A DNA stretch of 64,000 bases from Janthinobacterium sp. GTDB taxonomy: Bacteria; Pseudomonadota; Gammaproteobacteria; Burkholderiales; Burkholderiaceae_D. The stretch spans positions 1 to 64,000 of the forward strand of contig NZ_RFSK01000020.1 in the NCBI RefSeq assembly GCF_009923995.1. Direction: 5' to 3'. This document shows positions 35,321-44,391 of the stretch, in pieces. The notes below the pieces were generated by a model that did no database searches, was not told the origin of the DNA, and saw only the letters and a list, made by a program, of their open reading frames with translations. Both the position numbers and the translations under genes were made by a program. Within the stretch, counting starts at the first letter, position 1, and each line of letters begins with the position of its first letter.

Positions 35321-37158
35321 TTCTGTTGTCCTTGGCGGTCGAGTTCATAACGGGCGCGCGCAGCTTGCACGCCGGGCTGGGTCGAGACTTCGGGCACGGC
35401 CACTTCCCACCAGCAGCCGCCCTCCTCCGTCGTGCGCTTGGCATCCGTATTGATGCAGATCAGATACGTGCGCGATGCTTCGCGGGCACGCAGCATGGCC
35501 TGTTCCAGTTCGCTAATATTGGCAACGTGCTCGGACAGCGCGCCCAGCGACCGCGCATGCAGGGCGAAGTCGATGCGGGGTGCGCTGTCGGGCAGCATGT
35601 TGTTGAACGAGGCATTGCCGCAAGCCTGCTGCAGGCGGTTGATGCAGCCGTAGCCCCGGTTGTCCAGCACGACGATGATGAGTTTTTGATCGAGCATGAC
35701 GGAGGTGGCGATTTCCGAATTCATCATCAGGTAGCTGCCGTCGCCCACCATGACGATCACATCCGCATCGGGCTTGGCCATCTTGACGCCCAGGCCGCCG
35801 GCGATCTCATAGCCCATGCAGGAGTAGCCGTATTCCATGTGGTAGCCACCGGGCGTGGACGTGCGCCACAGTTTATGCAGTTCCGCCGGCAAGGTGCCCG
35901 CCGCGCAGACGACGATGTCGCGGCTGGTCGAGTCGGCGGAAGAGCGCTGCACGGCGCCGATGACTTCGCCGTCGTACGGCAAGCCCGCCACCTCGCGCTT
36001 GCCCGTGATGCCGGCCACCGTCGCGCGCCAGGCATGGCCTGCCTGCTGTGCCCGGTCCAGCCACTGGCCCGCGCTGTTCCAGCTGCCCAGCAGACGCGAC
36101 AGGCCTTGCAAGCCCAGCGTCGCGTCCGCCTGCAGGCCCAGCCCACGGCGTTTCAGGGCGTCAAAACTGTTGACGTTCAGGCTGACCAGTTGCGCCTGCG
36201 CAAACAGCGAGTTCGAGCCCGTCGTGAAATCCTGCAGGCGCGTGCCCACGGCCAGCACCACGTCGGCGTCCGCCGCCAGGGCATTGGCGGCGGGCGAACC
36301 CGTCACGCCGATGGCGCCCAGCTGCAGCGGATGGTCCCACGGCAAGCTGCTCTTGCCCGCCTGCGTTTCCGCCACGGGTATGCCGTGGCGTTCGGCAAAC
36401 GCCTGCAAGGCGGCACTGGCCTTGCCATACAGCACGCCGCCTCCGGCCACGATCAGCGGCTGCCTGGCGTTCTTCAGCAAGGCGGCCGCTTCTTCCAGTT
36501 CCTGCTCCACGGGCGGCACGGCGCGGAAACGCACGGTGCGCGGGGTAAAGAATTCTTCCGGGTAGTCATACGCCATGGTTTGCACGTCTTGCGGCAAGGA
36601 CAAGGTGACGGGACCGCAGGCGGCCGGGTCCGTCAAGGCGGCGATGGCCCGTGGCAAGGCGGTGAGCAACTGTTCCGGATAGACGATGCGGTCGAAATAG
36701 CGCGACAAGGGTTTGAAGGCGTCGTTCACCGAGACGCTGCCATCGCCGGCATCTTCCAGCTGCTGCAGCACGGGGTCCGGCGCGCGCGAGACGAACACGT
36801 CGCCGGGCAGCAGGAGCACGGGCAAGCGATTCACGTGGGCCAGTGCCGCCGCCGTCAGCAGATTCGTGGCACCGGGGCCGATGGAGCTGGTGACGGCCAG
36901 CATGCGCCGGCGCATGTGCGCTTTCGCATAGGCAATGGCCGCATGCGCCATCGCCTGCTCGTTGTGCGCGCGGAACGTGGGAAATTGCTCGCGGTACTGG
37001 TACAGCGCCTCGCCCAGGCCCGCCACGTTGCCGTGGCCAAAGATGGCAAAGGCGCCGCCGAACAAAGGCACGCCCTCTTCCGTGCGCAGGGCGGCCAGGT
37101 AGCGGACCAGCGCCTGCGCCATGGTCAGGCGGATGGTGTTATGGCTAGTTGCGCTCAT
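35317..37158 (-). CDS. iolD: 3D-(3,5/4)-trihydroxycyclohexane-1,2-dione acylhydrolase
   Basis: Thiamine-diphosphate enzyme of 613 aa that opens the inositol-derived ring to 5-deoxy-glucuronate. The N-terminal half has GVPLFGGAFAIFGHGNVAGLGEAL, with the catalytic glutamate region and TSSIGPGATNLLTAA; the C-terminal ThDP motif is MVGDGSYLMMNSEI followed by LDNRGYGCINRLQ. The start is placed at 37158 (MSATSHN), four bases inside the end of iolC; the longer open frame upstream is out of family. Confidence 0.95.
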   Translation of the reverse strand: MSATSHNTIRLTMAQALVRYLAALRTEEGVPLFGGAFAIFGHGNVAGLGEALYQYREQFPTFRAHNEQAMAHAAIAYAKAHMRRRMLAVTSSIGPGATNLLTAAALAHVNRLPVLLLPGDVFVSRAPDPVLQQLEDAGDGSVSVNDAFKPLSRYFDRIVYPEQLLTALPRAIAALTDPAACGPVTLSLPQDVQTMAYDYPEEFFTPRTVRFRAVPPVEQELEEAAALLKNARQPLIVAGGGVLYGKASAALQAFAERHGIPVAETQAGKSSLPWDHPLQLGAIGVTGSPAANALAADADVVLAVGTRLQDFTTGSNSLFAQAQLVSLNVNSFDALKRRGLGLQADATLGLQGLSRLLGSWNSAGQWLDRAQQAGHAWRATVAGITGKREVAGLPYDGEVIGAVQRSSADSTSRDIVVCAAGTLPAELHKLWRTSTPGGYHMEYGYSCMGYEIAGGLGVKMAKPDADVIVMVGDGSYLMMNSEIATSVMLDQKLIIVVLDNRGYGCINRLQQACGNASFNNMLPDSAPRIDFALHARSLGALSEHVANISELEQAMLRAREASRTYLICINTDAKRTTEEGGCWWEVAVPEVSTQPGVQAARARYELDRQGQQK

Positions 37159-39101
37159 GCTGCACGCTCCAGGCGGTTGCGCGTGCGCTGCCACAGCACG
37201 ATGAGCTGCTCGAAGTTGGCACGCACGGCGGCGATCAGGCCCGCGTCGTCGAGTTCGCCCGCCAGCCAGCGGCGGCTCGGCTCCTGGAAGATGGTGCGCC
37301 CCACCATGAAGCCCCGGCAGGTGGTGCTGGCGCTGGCCTGCTCGAAGCTGGCAGCCAGCGCATCGATGGGGGCGTTCAAGCCGAGTAATACGACGCCACG
37401 GCAATACGGATCGCGTTCGTGCACGAGCGCATCGATGGCTTGCCATTGCTTGGCCGACATGCTTTCCAGCTTCCACCATTCCGGGTAGATGCCCAGGTTG
37501 TACAGGCGCTTGACGGCGCGCAAGACGGTGTCGTCATGCTGTGGCAGTGCGTCGGACGGAATCACTTCCAGCAGCAGTTCGTGGCCGCTCACTTGCGCCG
37601 CGTCATACAGGGCCTTGATCTGCGCTTCCTGTTCCAGCCGGTTTTCCACGGCGTCGTCCGGATGCAGCTGCACCAGGCACTTGATCACGTGCTCCTTCGG
37701 CCAGCTGAGCAGGTGCGAGCCGATGGAGCGGCCCCAGTCGAACTGCAGCGGGTTCGATCCCGGCAGTTCCACGGGACGGCCTATCCACCAGCCCCGCCCC
37801 GTCGCATCGTTGAGGGCATCGACGCCGTAGCGGCCATCGATCAGCACGCCCGTCTTGCCGGCCAGCTGCAAGGCCGTTTCCGTCTGCGCCACGGCTTGCA
37901 CCATCAGCTGCTTCAAGGCGGCGATGCGCGCTTCGGGCGCGCCCGTCTGTTGCGCCAGCTCAAAGAATTGCGTGCGGTGATCGAAGGCAAACACGCACAG
38001 CTCGTCCCACTCCTTGCGCGCCACCGTCGTGCGGTGCAGGCGGGACAGGGTGGCATCCTGGTCCGGCTGCGTGAGCCTGGCCGCATTCGCCAGGAAATAG
38101 TCGAGTTCGACGGGCGACGGCATGGCCGGCGCGCAGCCGTGGCGCGACACGACGAGGGCGCCGCAGGCATTCGCGTAGCGGCAGCAAGCCTCATAGCCTT
38201 CGCCGCGCAGCCAGCCTTTCAGGAATCCGGAAATAAAGGCGTCGCCCGCGCCCAATACGTTCAGCACCTCCACGCGCACGCCACGGTAGTTATACGCGTC
38301 GTCCAGGCTGTGCGGTACCACGCTGTCGATGACGGCGCTGCCCAGCGGTCCGCGCTTGACGACGAGCGTGGCCAGGGTGGCGGCCCGCACGGCGCGCAAG
38401 CTGGCCATGATGTCGGCGCCGCCGCCGGCGATCATGAATTCCTCTTCCGTGCCCACGACCAGGTCGAATTGCGGCAGGATGCCTTGCAGATGGCTGGTCA
38501 CGCCGTCGTTCGAGACGAAGCGCGTTTCGCCATCCGCCTTGCCCGACAAGCCCCACAGCACGGGCCGGTAATCGATGTCGAGCACGGTGCGCACATTATT
38601 GGCGCGCGCCAGTTTCAGGGCTTGCGTGCTGACGGCATGCATGGCGCTGGTCGAGAAATGCGTGCCGGTGATCAACAGCGCCTTGCTCGACGCGATGAAG
38701 GCCGCCTCCACCGACTCGGGGGCGATGGCCATGTCGGCGCAGTTTTCCCGGTAAAAAATCAGCGGGAAGGTGTTTTTATCCTTGATGCCCAGCATTACCA
38801 GGGCCGTCAGGCGTTCCTTGTCGATGCCCACATGGCTGACGTCGCAGCCTTCCTTCGACAAGGTGTCTGTGAGGAAACGGCCCATGTGGTCGTCGCCCAC
38901 TGTCGACAGCATGGCGGACTTCAAGCCCAGGCGGGCCGTGCCGAAGGCGATGTTCGCCGACGAGCCGCCCAGGTACTTGGCGAAACTCGTCGCGTCTTCC
39001 AGCGGGCTGCCGATCTGCTGCGCGTACAGGTCCACGGCCAGGCGGCCCAGGCAGATCACGTCCAGCGCGCGGCCCTGGGCAAATTGTGTCGGGTTATTCA
39101 T
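37155..39101 (-). CDS. iolC: Bifunctional 5-dehydro-2-deoxygluconokinase / DUF2090 aldolase-like protein
   Basis: A two-domain protein of 648 aa. Residues 1-330 are a PfkB kinase that phosphorylates 2-deoxy-5-keto-gluconate (GGSSANIAFGTARLGL and GAGDAF at 284-289, D287 catalytic). Residues about 345-645 are a DUF2090 domain, a TIM-barrel related to class I aldolases, expected to split the kinase product into dihydroxyacetone phosphate and malonate semialdehyde. No separate iolJ gene is found in the locus, which supports this. It is nine bases downstream of the transporter ATPase gene and overlaps iolD by four. Confidence 0.93.
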   Translation of the reverse strand: MNNPTQFAQGRALDVICLGRLAVDLYAQQIGSPLEDATSFAKYLGGSSANIAFGTARLGLKSAMLSTVGDDHMGRFLTDTLSKEGCDVSHVGIDKERLTALVMLGIKDKNTFPLIFYRENCADMAIAPESVEAAFIASSKALLITGTHFSTSAMHAVSTQALKLARANNVRTVLDIDYRPVLWGLSGKADGETRFVSNDGVTSHLQGILPQFDLVVGTEEEFMIAGGGADIMASLRAVRAATLATLVVKRGPLGSAVIDSVVPHSLDDAYNYRGVRVEVLNVLGAGDAFISGFLKGWLRGEGYEACCRYANACGALVVSRHGCAPAMPSPVELDYFLANAARLTQPDQDATLSRLHRTTVARKEWDELCVFAFDHRTQFFELAQQTGAPEARIAALKQLMVQAVAQTETALQLAGKTGVLIDGRYGVDALNDATGRGWWIGRPVELPGSNPLQFDWGRSIGSHLLSWPKEHVIKCLVQLHPDDAVENRLEQEAQIKALYDAAQVSGHELLLEVIPSDALPQHDDTVLRAVKRLYNLGIYPEWWKLESMSAKQWQAIDALVHERDPYCRGVVLLGLNAPIDALAASFEQASASTTCRGFMVGRTIFQEPSRRWLAGELDDAGLIAAVRANFEQLIVLWQRTRNRLERAA

Positions 39102-39109
39102 GGTTATCC

Positions 39110-39895
39110 TTAAATCGTGACACCGTCGAGTTCAGCCATCAGCGTTTGCATTTCCGCACCGCCCGCCATCATGTCCAGCAAGGCGTCCTTGCTCACCGTA
39201 TCCTTGGTGAAAGTGCCCAGCGACTTGCCCCGGTTCAATAACGTGAACGAGTCGCCCACCGGATACGCATGGTGCACATTATGCGTAATGAAGATGACGG
39301 AAATGCCCCGTTCGCGCGCCTTGTAGATCAGTTTCAGCACATTGAACGACTGTTTCACCCCCAGGGCCGCCGTCGGCTCGTCGAGGATCAGCACGCGGGC
39401 GCCGAAGTGGATGGCGCGGGCAATGGCCAGGCACTGCTTTTCGCCGCCGGACATGGTGCCGATGGCCTGGTGCGGGTCGCGCACCATGATGCCCATCTCG
39501 GCCAGCTTGGCGCGCGCCGTTTCGGCCGCGTAGTCGATGTCCATCACGGGCACGAGGCCCAGCAGTTTTTTCATCGGTTCCCGGCCCATGAAGAAATTGC
39601 GCGCCACGGACAAGAGCGGCACCAGCGCCAGGTCCTGGTAGACGGTGGCCACGCCCATGTCCAGCGCTTCGCTGGGCGAATTGAAGACGACGGGCCGGCC
39701 ATCGACCAGGTATTGACCGTCGGTCGGCTTGTGCACGCCGGCCAGGGTCTTGATCAGGGTGGACTTGCCGGCGCCGTTATCGCCCAGCAGGCAGTGCACT
39801 TCCCCCTCCTTGAGCCGCATGGTGATGTTCTGCAGCGCCAGCACGGAGCCGAAACGCTTGCTGACATTCTCCAGGGCAAGAATATGCTCGCTCAT
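39110..39895 (-). CDS. Sugar/inositol ABC transporter ATPase (single cassette)
   Basis: ATP-binding subunit of 261 aa with one cassette: Walker [10 protein letters not shown] (38-46), signature MSGGEKQ, Walker [14 protein letters not shown] and the switch histidine in [11 protein letters not shown]. Most carbohydrate importers of this class (RbsA, IatA) have two fused cassettes of about 500 aa; the single-cassette form resembles FrcA of the rhizobial fructose system, so two copies must pair. Between permease and iolC in the operon, so inositol is the expected substrate. Confidence 0.93.
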   Translation of the reverse strand: MSEHILALENVSKRFGSVLALQNITMRLKEGEVHCLLGDNGAGKSTLIKTLAGVHKPTDGQYLVDGRPVVFNSPSEALDMGVATVYQDLALVPLLSVARNFFMGREPMKKLLGLVPVMDIDYAAETARAKLAEMGIMVRDPHQAIGTMSGGEKQCLAIARAIHFGARVLILDEPTAALGVKQSFNVLKLIYKARERGISVIFITHNVHHAYPVGDSFTLLNRGKSLGTFTKDTVSKDALLDMMAGGAEMQTLMAELDGVTI

Positions 39896-39898
39896 GAT

Positions 39899-41068
39899 TT
39901 ACCTCGCTTCCGTGACGCGTGAACGTACAAAGTTGTTGAACAGCACCGCAATCAGCAGCATGACGCCGAGGAAGACGCGGAACCAGTCCGAATTGATATT
40001 CGTATAAGTGATGCCGATCTGCACGACGCCAAAGATCAGCGCGCCGAAACAGGCGCCGACGACGGAGCCGTAGCCGCCCGTCAGCAAGGCGCCGCCGATG
40101 ACGGCCGCGATGATGGCTTCGAATTCCTTCTGCATGCCACGGTCGGCGGCGGCCGACCCCACATCGCATACTTGCAGGGTGGCAAACAGGCAGGCACAGA
40201 AGGCCGTGAAGACGAACAGGGAAATCTTCACCTTGCGCACCGGCACGCCCACATTCTTGGCCGCGTTGGCATCGCCGCCCACGGCGAACATCCAGTTGCC
40301 GAAGCGGGTACGCGACAGGACAAAGGCGGCGCCGGCGGCCAGCACCAGCCACCAGACGATGACTTTGGGAATGCCCTTCACGAGCGGCGAGCCATCGTCG
40401 AGAACGGCGATCCAGCCATGCGCACCCATCCAGTGGAACAAGCCCGAGGCCACGTTGCCGTGGAACAGCAGGCTGGCCAGCCAGTCCTGCGCCGCCAGGT
40501 CGCCCACGCCGCTGACGATGGTGCGGTTGGCAAACATGATCGACAGGGCCAGGGTCAGGCCCCGCAGGATGAAGAGGAAGGCCAGGGTAACGATGAACGA
40601 AGGCAAGCGCGTCTTGATGACGATGTAGCCGTTGAGCCAGCCCAGCGCCATGGAACCGGCGAAGGCGAACACGATGGCCGCCCACAATGGCCAGTGGAAA
40701 TAGATGGTGGGGATGGCGATCATCATGCCGGCAAAGCCGATCATGGAGCCGATCGACAGGTCGAATTCACCGGCGATCATCAGCAGGCAGGCGCCGATGG
40801 CGATGATGCCCAGGTAGGACGCCACCTGCATCCAGTTGACGACGCCATCGAGGTTGAACATGCCGGAATCGCCGGCCGTGATGACGAAAAAGGCAAACAC
40901 GAGCACGGCGCCGGAAATGGAGGCGAACTCGGGGCGGCCGAAAAACCGTTTGACCCAGCTGGTCGCACCCACGCGCTCGTCGGCGGTGGCGGCTGTCTTG
41001 CCGGGGGCGCCCGAAGGCGGAGGAGGATTCATGCCGGGGCTAGCCAGGCTGGATTTGAGCGCGGTCAT
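39899..41068 (-). CDS. Inositol ABC transporter permease
   Basis: Inner-membrane subunit of 389 aa of the BPD_transp_2 (RbsC/FrcC) family. A soluble N-terminal stretch of about 45 residues is followed by roughly ten hydrophobic helices; characteristic pieces are ACLLMIAGEFDLSIGSMIGFAG and AVIGGALLTGGYGSVVGACFGALIFG. AAAGGAC precedes the ATG at 41068. It lies three bases upstream of the ATPase gene and 150 bases downstream of the binding-protein gene; a hairpin in that gap probably lowers its expression relative to the receptor. Confidence 0.92.
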   Translation of the reverse strand: MTALKSSLASPGMNPPPPSGAPGKTAATADERVGATSWVKRFFGRPEFASISGAVLVFAFFVITAGDSGMFNLDGVVNWMQVASYLGIIAIGACLLMIAGEFDLSIGSMIGFAGMMIAIPTIYFHWPLWAAIVFAFAGSMALGWLNGYIVIKTRLPSFIVTLAFLFILRGLTLALSIMFANRTIVSGVGDLAAQDWLASLLFHGNVASGLFHWMGAHGWIAVLDDGSPLVKGIPKVIVWWLVLAAGAAFVLSRTRFGNWMFAVGGDANAAKNVGVPVRKVKISLFVFTAFCACLFATLQVCDVGSAAADRGMQKEFEAIIAAVIGGALLTGGYGSVVGACFGALIFGVVQIGITYTNINSDWFRVFLGVMLLIAVLFNNFVRSRVTEAR

Positions 41069-41163
41069 ACGAAGTCCTTTCAATACTACCTATCACTATA
41101 CTGAGTACCAATTCCAATTACTTTCCTGCCAGCATCGCTGATGCCAGGCGTAGCGGGTCCCTG

Positions 41164-41190
41164 CGCCGCCCGCCGGAAGGCGGTGCGGCG
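41164..41190 (-). terminator. Hairpin between binding-protein and permease genes
   Basis: CGCCGC-CCGCC and GGCGG-T-GCGGCG form an 11-bp stem with one bulge and a four-base loop. There is no T tract. Placed directly after the abundant binding-protein gene, it fits a leaky attenuator or 3'-end stabiliser as in malE-malF. Confidence 0.55.
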
Positions 41191-41218
41191 TCGGTTCAAG
41201 CTCTGGCAACGGGGTGTA

Positions 41219-42268
41219 TCAGCGGTATTGGCCGGCGTACTTTTCGACCTTGGCGATATTGTCCTTGGTCACAAAACCAGGACCGGAACTGATGTGGCGC
41301 GGGCCATAGATGGGCGTCAGGCCGTATTCCGCCAGGCGTGCCTGGTATTTCGGGTTGGCGATCAGGATAGCTTTCACCTTGGCAAGATCCGTCGTCTTCT
41401 GCTGCTTCATGATGGCCATCACGGCGACGGGGATGTAGCCTTGCAGGTAGGGCTGCTGGTCGATGGCGAACTGGATGCTGCCATCCTTGATGCCCTTGGT
41501 GATTTCTTCCGACAGGTCGAAGGTGGCAAAGTACATCTTGCCCTTCAAGCCCATTTTCTCGACGGCGCGCATGGCCGGCGGCGCCGAGTCCGGTCCCAGG
41601 GCCAGCACGGCCTGGGTCTTCGGATTGCTGCGCAGATAGGCGCTGACCTTGCTTTCGATCACGCCAGGGTCGACGCCATTCGTATCGAGCGTGGATGACT
41701 TGAAGTCAACGCCCAGGGCATCGGCAAAGCCGCGGCAGCGTTCGAACGACGAGGCATTCATCGCATAGTGATTCACGCACACGAAGGACTTGATGCCCGC
41801 TTCCTTGGCCCGCTTGCCGGCGCCCAGGCCCGCGTCATATTCGGGCTGGCCCACGTGCATGATGGCTTTCAGTTGTTCGCTTTGCGCCAGGGTGCCTGAA
41901 TTGATGGTGACGAGCATGATTTTCTTGGCCACCACCGTGCCCAGCGGTTTTTGCAGCACGCTGAAGTCGGCGATGTCGGCGATCAGGCCATCGTAGTTGC
42001 GGGCGGCCGATTGCTCGATCAGGCGCGCCATGTCGGCCAGGTCGCCGTTCGGCGGATTGCGGTAGTCGACGGACACGTTGAAATCCTCGCCGGCCTGCTT
42101 GATGGCGTTCTTGATGGTGTTCCACCAGGAATCGGAATCGGGCGCATGGCTGACGAGGACGAATTTCTCGCCCGCGGCATGGCTGGCGCCGGCGCCCAGA
42201 CCCAGGCTCAGACCCAGGCTGGCGATGGCCAGACACTTCAACAAACCCTTGCTTTTATTGCTGTGCAT
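41219..42268 (-). CDS. Inositol ABC transporter substrate-binding protein
   Basis: Periplasmic receptor of 349 aa of the Peripla_BP_4 (RbsB/FrcB) family with a signal peptide ending ASHAAGE. Motifs: FVLVSHAPDSDSWWNTIKNAI at the mature start, GLIADIADFSVLQ, and KGKMYFATFDLSEEITKGI. First gene of the large minus-strand inositol operon, divergent from the RpiR regulator across a 249-base AT-rich gap with a strong dyad. Inositol is inferred from context. Confidence 0.92.
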   Translation of the reverse strand: MHSNKSKGLLKCLAIASLGLSLGLGAGASHAAGEKFVLVSHAPDSDSWWNTIKNAIKQAGEDFNVSVDYRNPPNGDLADMARLIEQSAARNYDGLIADIADFSVLQKPLGTVVAKKIMLVTINSGTLAQSEQLKAIMHVGQPEYDAGLGAGKRAKEAGIKSFVCVNHYAMNASSFERCRGFADALGVDFKSSTLDTNGVDPGVIESKVSAYLRSNPKTQAVLALGPDSAPPAMRAVEKMGLKGKMYFATFDLSEEITKGIKDGSIQFAIDQQPYLQGYIPVAVMAIMKQQKTTDLAKVKAILIANPKYQARLAEYGLTPIYGPRHISSGPGFVTKDNIAKVEKYAGQYR

Positions 42269-42415
42269 GAATGTCTCCTAGACGGATTAATTTTTATAGT
42301 TGCGCGCTTTTATGAAGGGTGTCACCGGACTGGCCTTGCGGCACACGAACCGATGCACTGCGCACAGCTTAGGCCACAAAAAAGACAAATGCAATAAAAT
42401 TTTCAAATTAAATTT

Positions 42416-42437
42416 AAATAGAAATTCGTTTCTATTT
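42416..42437. promoter_or_regulatory. Candidate RpiR (IolR-type) operator
   Basis: AAATAGAAA-TTCG-TTTCTATTT, 9-bp arms around four bases, in the divergent promoter region of the two inositol operons, about 80 bases before the regulator start. It contains GAAA-N4-TTTC, reminiscent of the GGAA-N6-TTCC motif reported for rhizobial IolR. A single site could control both operons. Confidence 0.6.
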
Positions 42438-42517
42438 TTCAGATTCCCTCCTATAATTCTCGCCAGAAGCAGCCGCAAGAATGCAGCGGCCCAGCAAGCA
42501 CACCGAGGAAAAACACC

Positions 42518-43384
42518 ATGGCAGCCACCGCCCCCATCGAACAACTGATGCAGCACATTGCCGCCGAGTACGACAACCTGTCACGCCAGTTGAAGGTCAT
42601 CGCCCAATACATCGAGAAGCACCGGGCCAGCCTGATGCTTGAACGCATCAGCGACATCGCGGCCGCCTGCGACGTGCAGCCGTCGGCCATCGTGCGCTTC
42701 GCGCAGCGCTTTGGCTACACGGGCTTTTCCGAAATGCAGGACGTGTTCCGCCAGGCTTACACGGACCAGGCCGGCGCCACGCCCGACTACCAGCAACGCA
42801 TCCGCAAGCTCATTTCCACGCGCGACGCGGCCCTGAGCGCGGGCGACCTGACGCGCGAGTTCGTCGGCGCCAGCCGCGCCGGCCTGGACGACCTGGCTGC
42901 CGGCCTCGACGACGCGCAGCTGGAAGCGGCCGTCAACCTGCTGCTGAAAGCGGAGAATATCTATGTGATCGGCGTGCGCCGGTCCTTCCCGATCGCCTCC
43001 TACATCGCCTACGCGCTGGAACACACGGACAAGCGCGTGCACCTGATCAGCGGCCTGGGCGGCATGCACCGCGAACAGATGCGCAGCGTGCGCGAGCGCG
43101 ATGTGGCGATCGCCATCAGTTTCTCGCCTTACGGCAAGGAAACCCAGCAGTGCATCAAGGCGGCGCAGGACAAGGGCGCCAAGGTCCTGGTGATAACCGA
43201 CAGCAAGCTGGCCCCGCTCGCGCGGGCCGCCGACGCGCTGCTCACCGTCACCGAGGGCAGCGCCTTCGCCTTCCGCTCGCTGACCAGCACCATCTGCCTG
43301 TGCCAGGCGCTGTTCATCGCGCTGGCCTACAAACTTGAGCTCGACATCGAAGAAATCCACACCCCAGGAGAACATGATGATTGA
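42518..43384 (+). CDS. MurR/RpiR family regulator of inositol genes
   Basis: A 288-aa regulator with an N-terminal RpiR helix-turn-helix (about 5-77: RISDIAAACDVQPSAIVRFAQRFGYTGFSEMQ) and a C-terminal SIS domain (about 125-265) that binds phosphorylated sugars. In inositol loci the effector of such regulators (IolR in rhizobia) is a pathway intermediate such as 2-deoxy-5-keto-gluconate-6-phosphate, and the protein is a repressor. It is first in the plus-strand operon and overlaps iolG by eight bases. GAGGAAAAA precedes the start. Confidence 0.9.
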   Translation: MAATAPIEQLMQHIAAEYDNLSRQLKVIAQYIEKHRASLMLERISDIAAACDVQPSAIVRFAQRFGYTGFSEMQDVFRQAYTDQAGATPDYQQRIRKLISTRDAALSAGDLTREFVGASRAGLDDLAAGLDDAQLEAAVNLLLKAENIYVIGVRRSFPIASYIAYALEHTDKRVHLISGLGGMHREQMRSVRERDVAIAISFSPYGKETQQCIKAAQDKGAKVLVITDSKLAPLARAADALLTVTEGSAFAFRSLTSTICLCQALFIALAYKLELDIEEIHTPGEHDD

Positions 43385-44363
43385 AGTAGCGTTGTTCGGC
43401 GCCGGACGCATCGGCAAAATCCACGCGGCCAACCTGGCTGCCCAACCCGGCGTGCAGTTCAAGTACGTCGTCGACGTCAACCAGGAAGCGGCCGCCGCAC
43501 TGGCAGCCCGGCACGGCGGCAGCAGCGCCACGGTGGAAGCGGCGCTGGCCGACCCGGCCATCAAGGCCGTCGTCATCGCTTCCAGCACGGACACGCACGC
43601 GGACCTGATCCTGCGCTCGGCCGCCGCCGGCAAGGCCATCTTTTGCGAAAAACCCGTCGATTTGACGATAGACCGGGCGCGCGCCTGCGCCGCCGCCGTC
43701 AAGGAAGCGAAGGTCTTGTGCATGCTGGGCTTCCAGCGCCGCTACGACCCCACGTTCAATGCCGTCAAGACACGCCTGGAAGCGGGCGAGATCGGCACGC
43801 CCGAGTTGCTGGTCGTCACCAGCCGCGACCCGGGTCCGCCGCCCGTGAGCTACATCAAGGTTTCCGGCGGCATCTTCAAGGATATGCTGATCCACGATTT
43901 CGACATCTTCCGCTGGATACTCGACGATGAAGCCGTCAGCGTGCACGCCACTGGCAGCTGCCTCGTCGACCCCGCCATCGGCGAGGCGGGCGACCTGGAC
44001 ACGGCCGTCGTCACCATCCGCACGGCGCAGGGACGCTTGTGCCAGATCAACGCGTCGCGCCGCGCCGCCTACGGCTACGACCAGCGCTTCGAAGTGCTGG
44101 GCAGCAAGGGCATGCTGCAGGCGGGCAACCACAAGCCGACGGAAGTGACGGCCTATGGCACCGTCAACGTCAGCGTGGACAAGCCGGAAGACTTTTTCCT
44201 GGAACGCTACCGCCATGCCTACGCGCAGGAAATGGCCCACTTCTTTGACGCCCTCAGCCACGGCACGCCGCTGCGCACCACCGTCCACGATGGCTTGAAG
44301 GCACTGGAACTGGCCGAGGCGGCCACCCTGTCGTGGCGCGAACAGCGCGTGGTCACCTTATAA
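43377..44363 (+). CDS. iolG: Inositol 2-dehydrogenase
   Basis: NAD-dependent Gfo/Idh/MocA enzyme of 328 aa that oxidises myo-inositol to 2-keto-myo-inositol. Rossmann motif GAGRIGKIHAAN at the N-terminus, catalytic lysine in FCEKPVDL, and the active-site segment GGIFKDMLIHDFDIFRWI (Asp and His). Two ATGs lie in tandem (43374 and 43377); the second has better spacing to AGGAG. It overlaps the regulator gene and is followed 28 bases later by a related dehydrogenase. Confidence 0.93.
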   Translation: MIEVALFGAGRIGKIHAANLAAQPGVQFKYVVDVNQEAAAALAARHGGSSATVEAALADPAIKAVVIASSTDTHADLILRSAAAGKAIFCEKPVDLTIDRARACAAAVKEAKVLCMLGFQRRYDPTFNAVKTRLEAGEIGTPELLVVTSRDPGPPPVSYIKVSGGIFKDMLIHDFDIFRWILDDEAVSVHATGSCLVDPAIGEAGDLDTAVVTIRTAQGRLCQINASRRAAYGYDQRFEVLGSKGMLQAGNHKPTEVTAYGTVNVSVDKPEDFFLERYRHAYAQEMAHFFDALSHGTPLRTTVHDGLKALELAEAATLSWREQRVVTL

Positions 44364-44391
44364 CCCAACAATAAAAATATCTGGAGACAGC

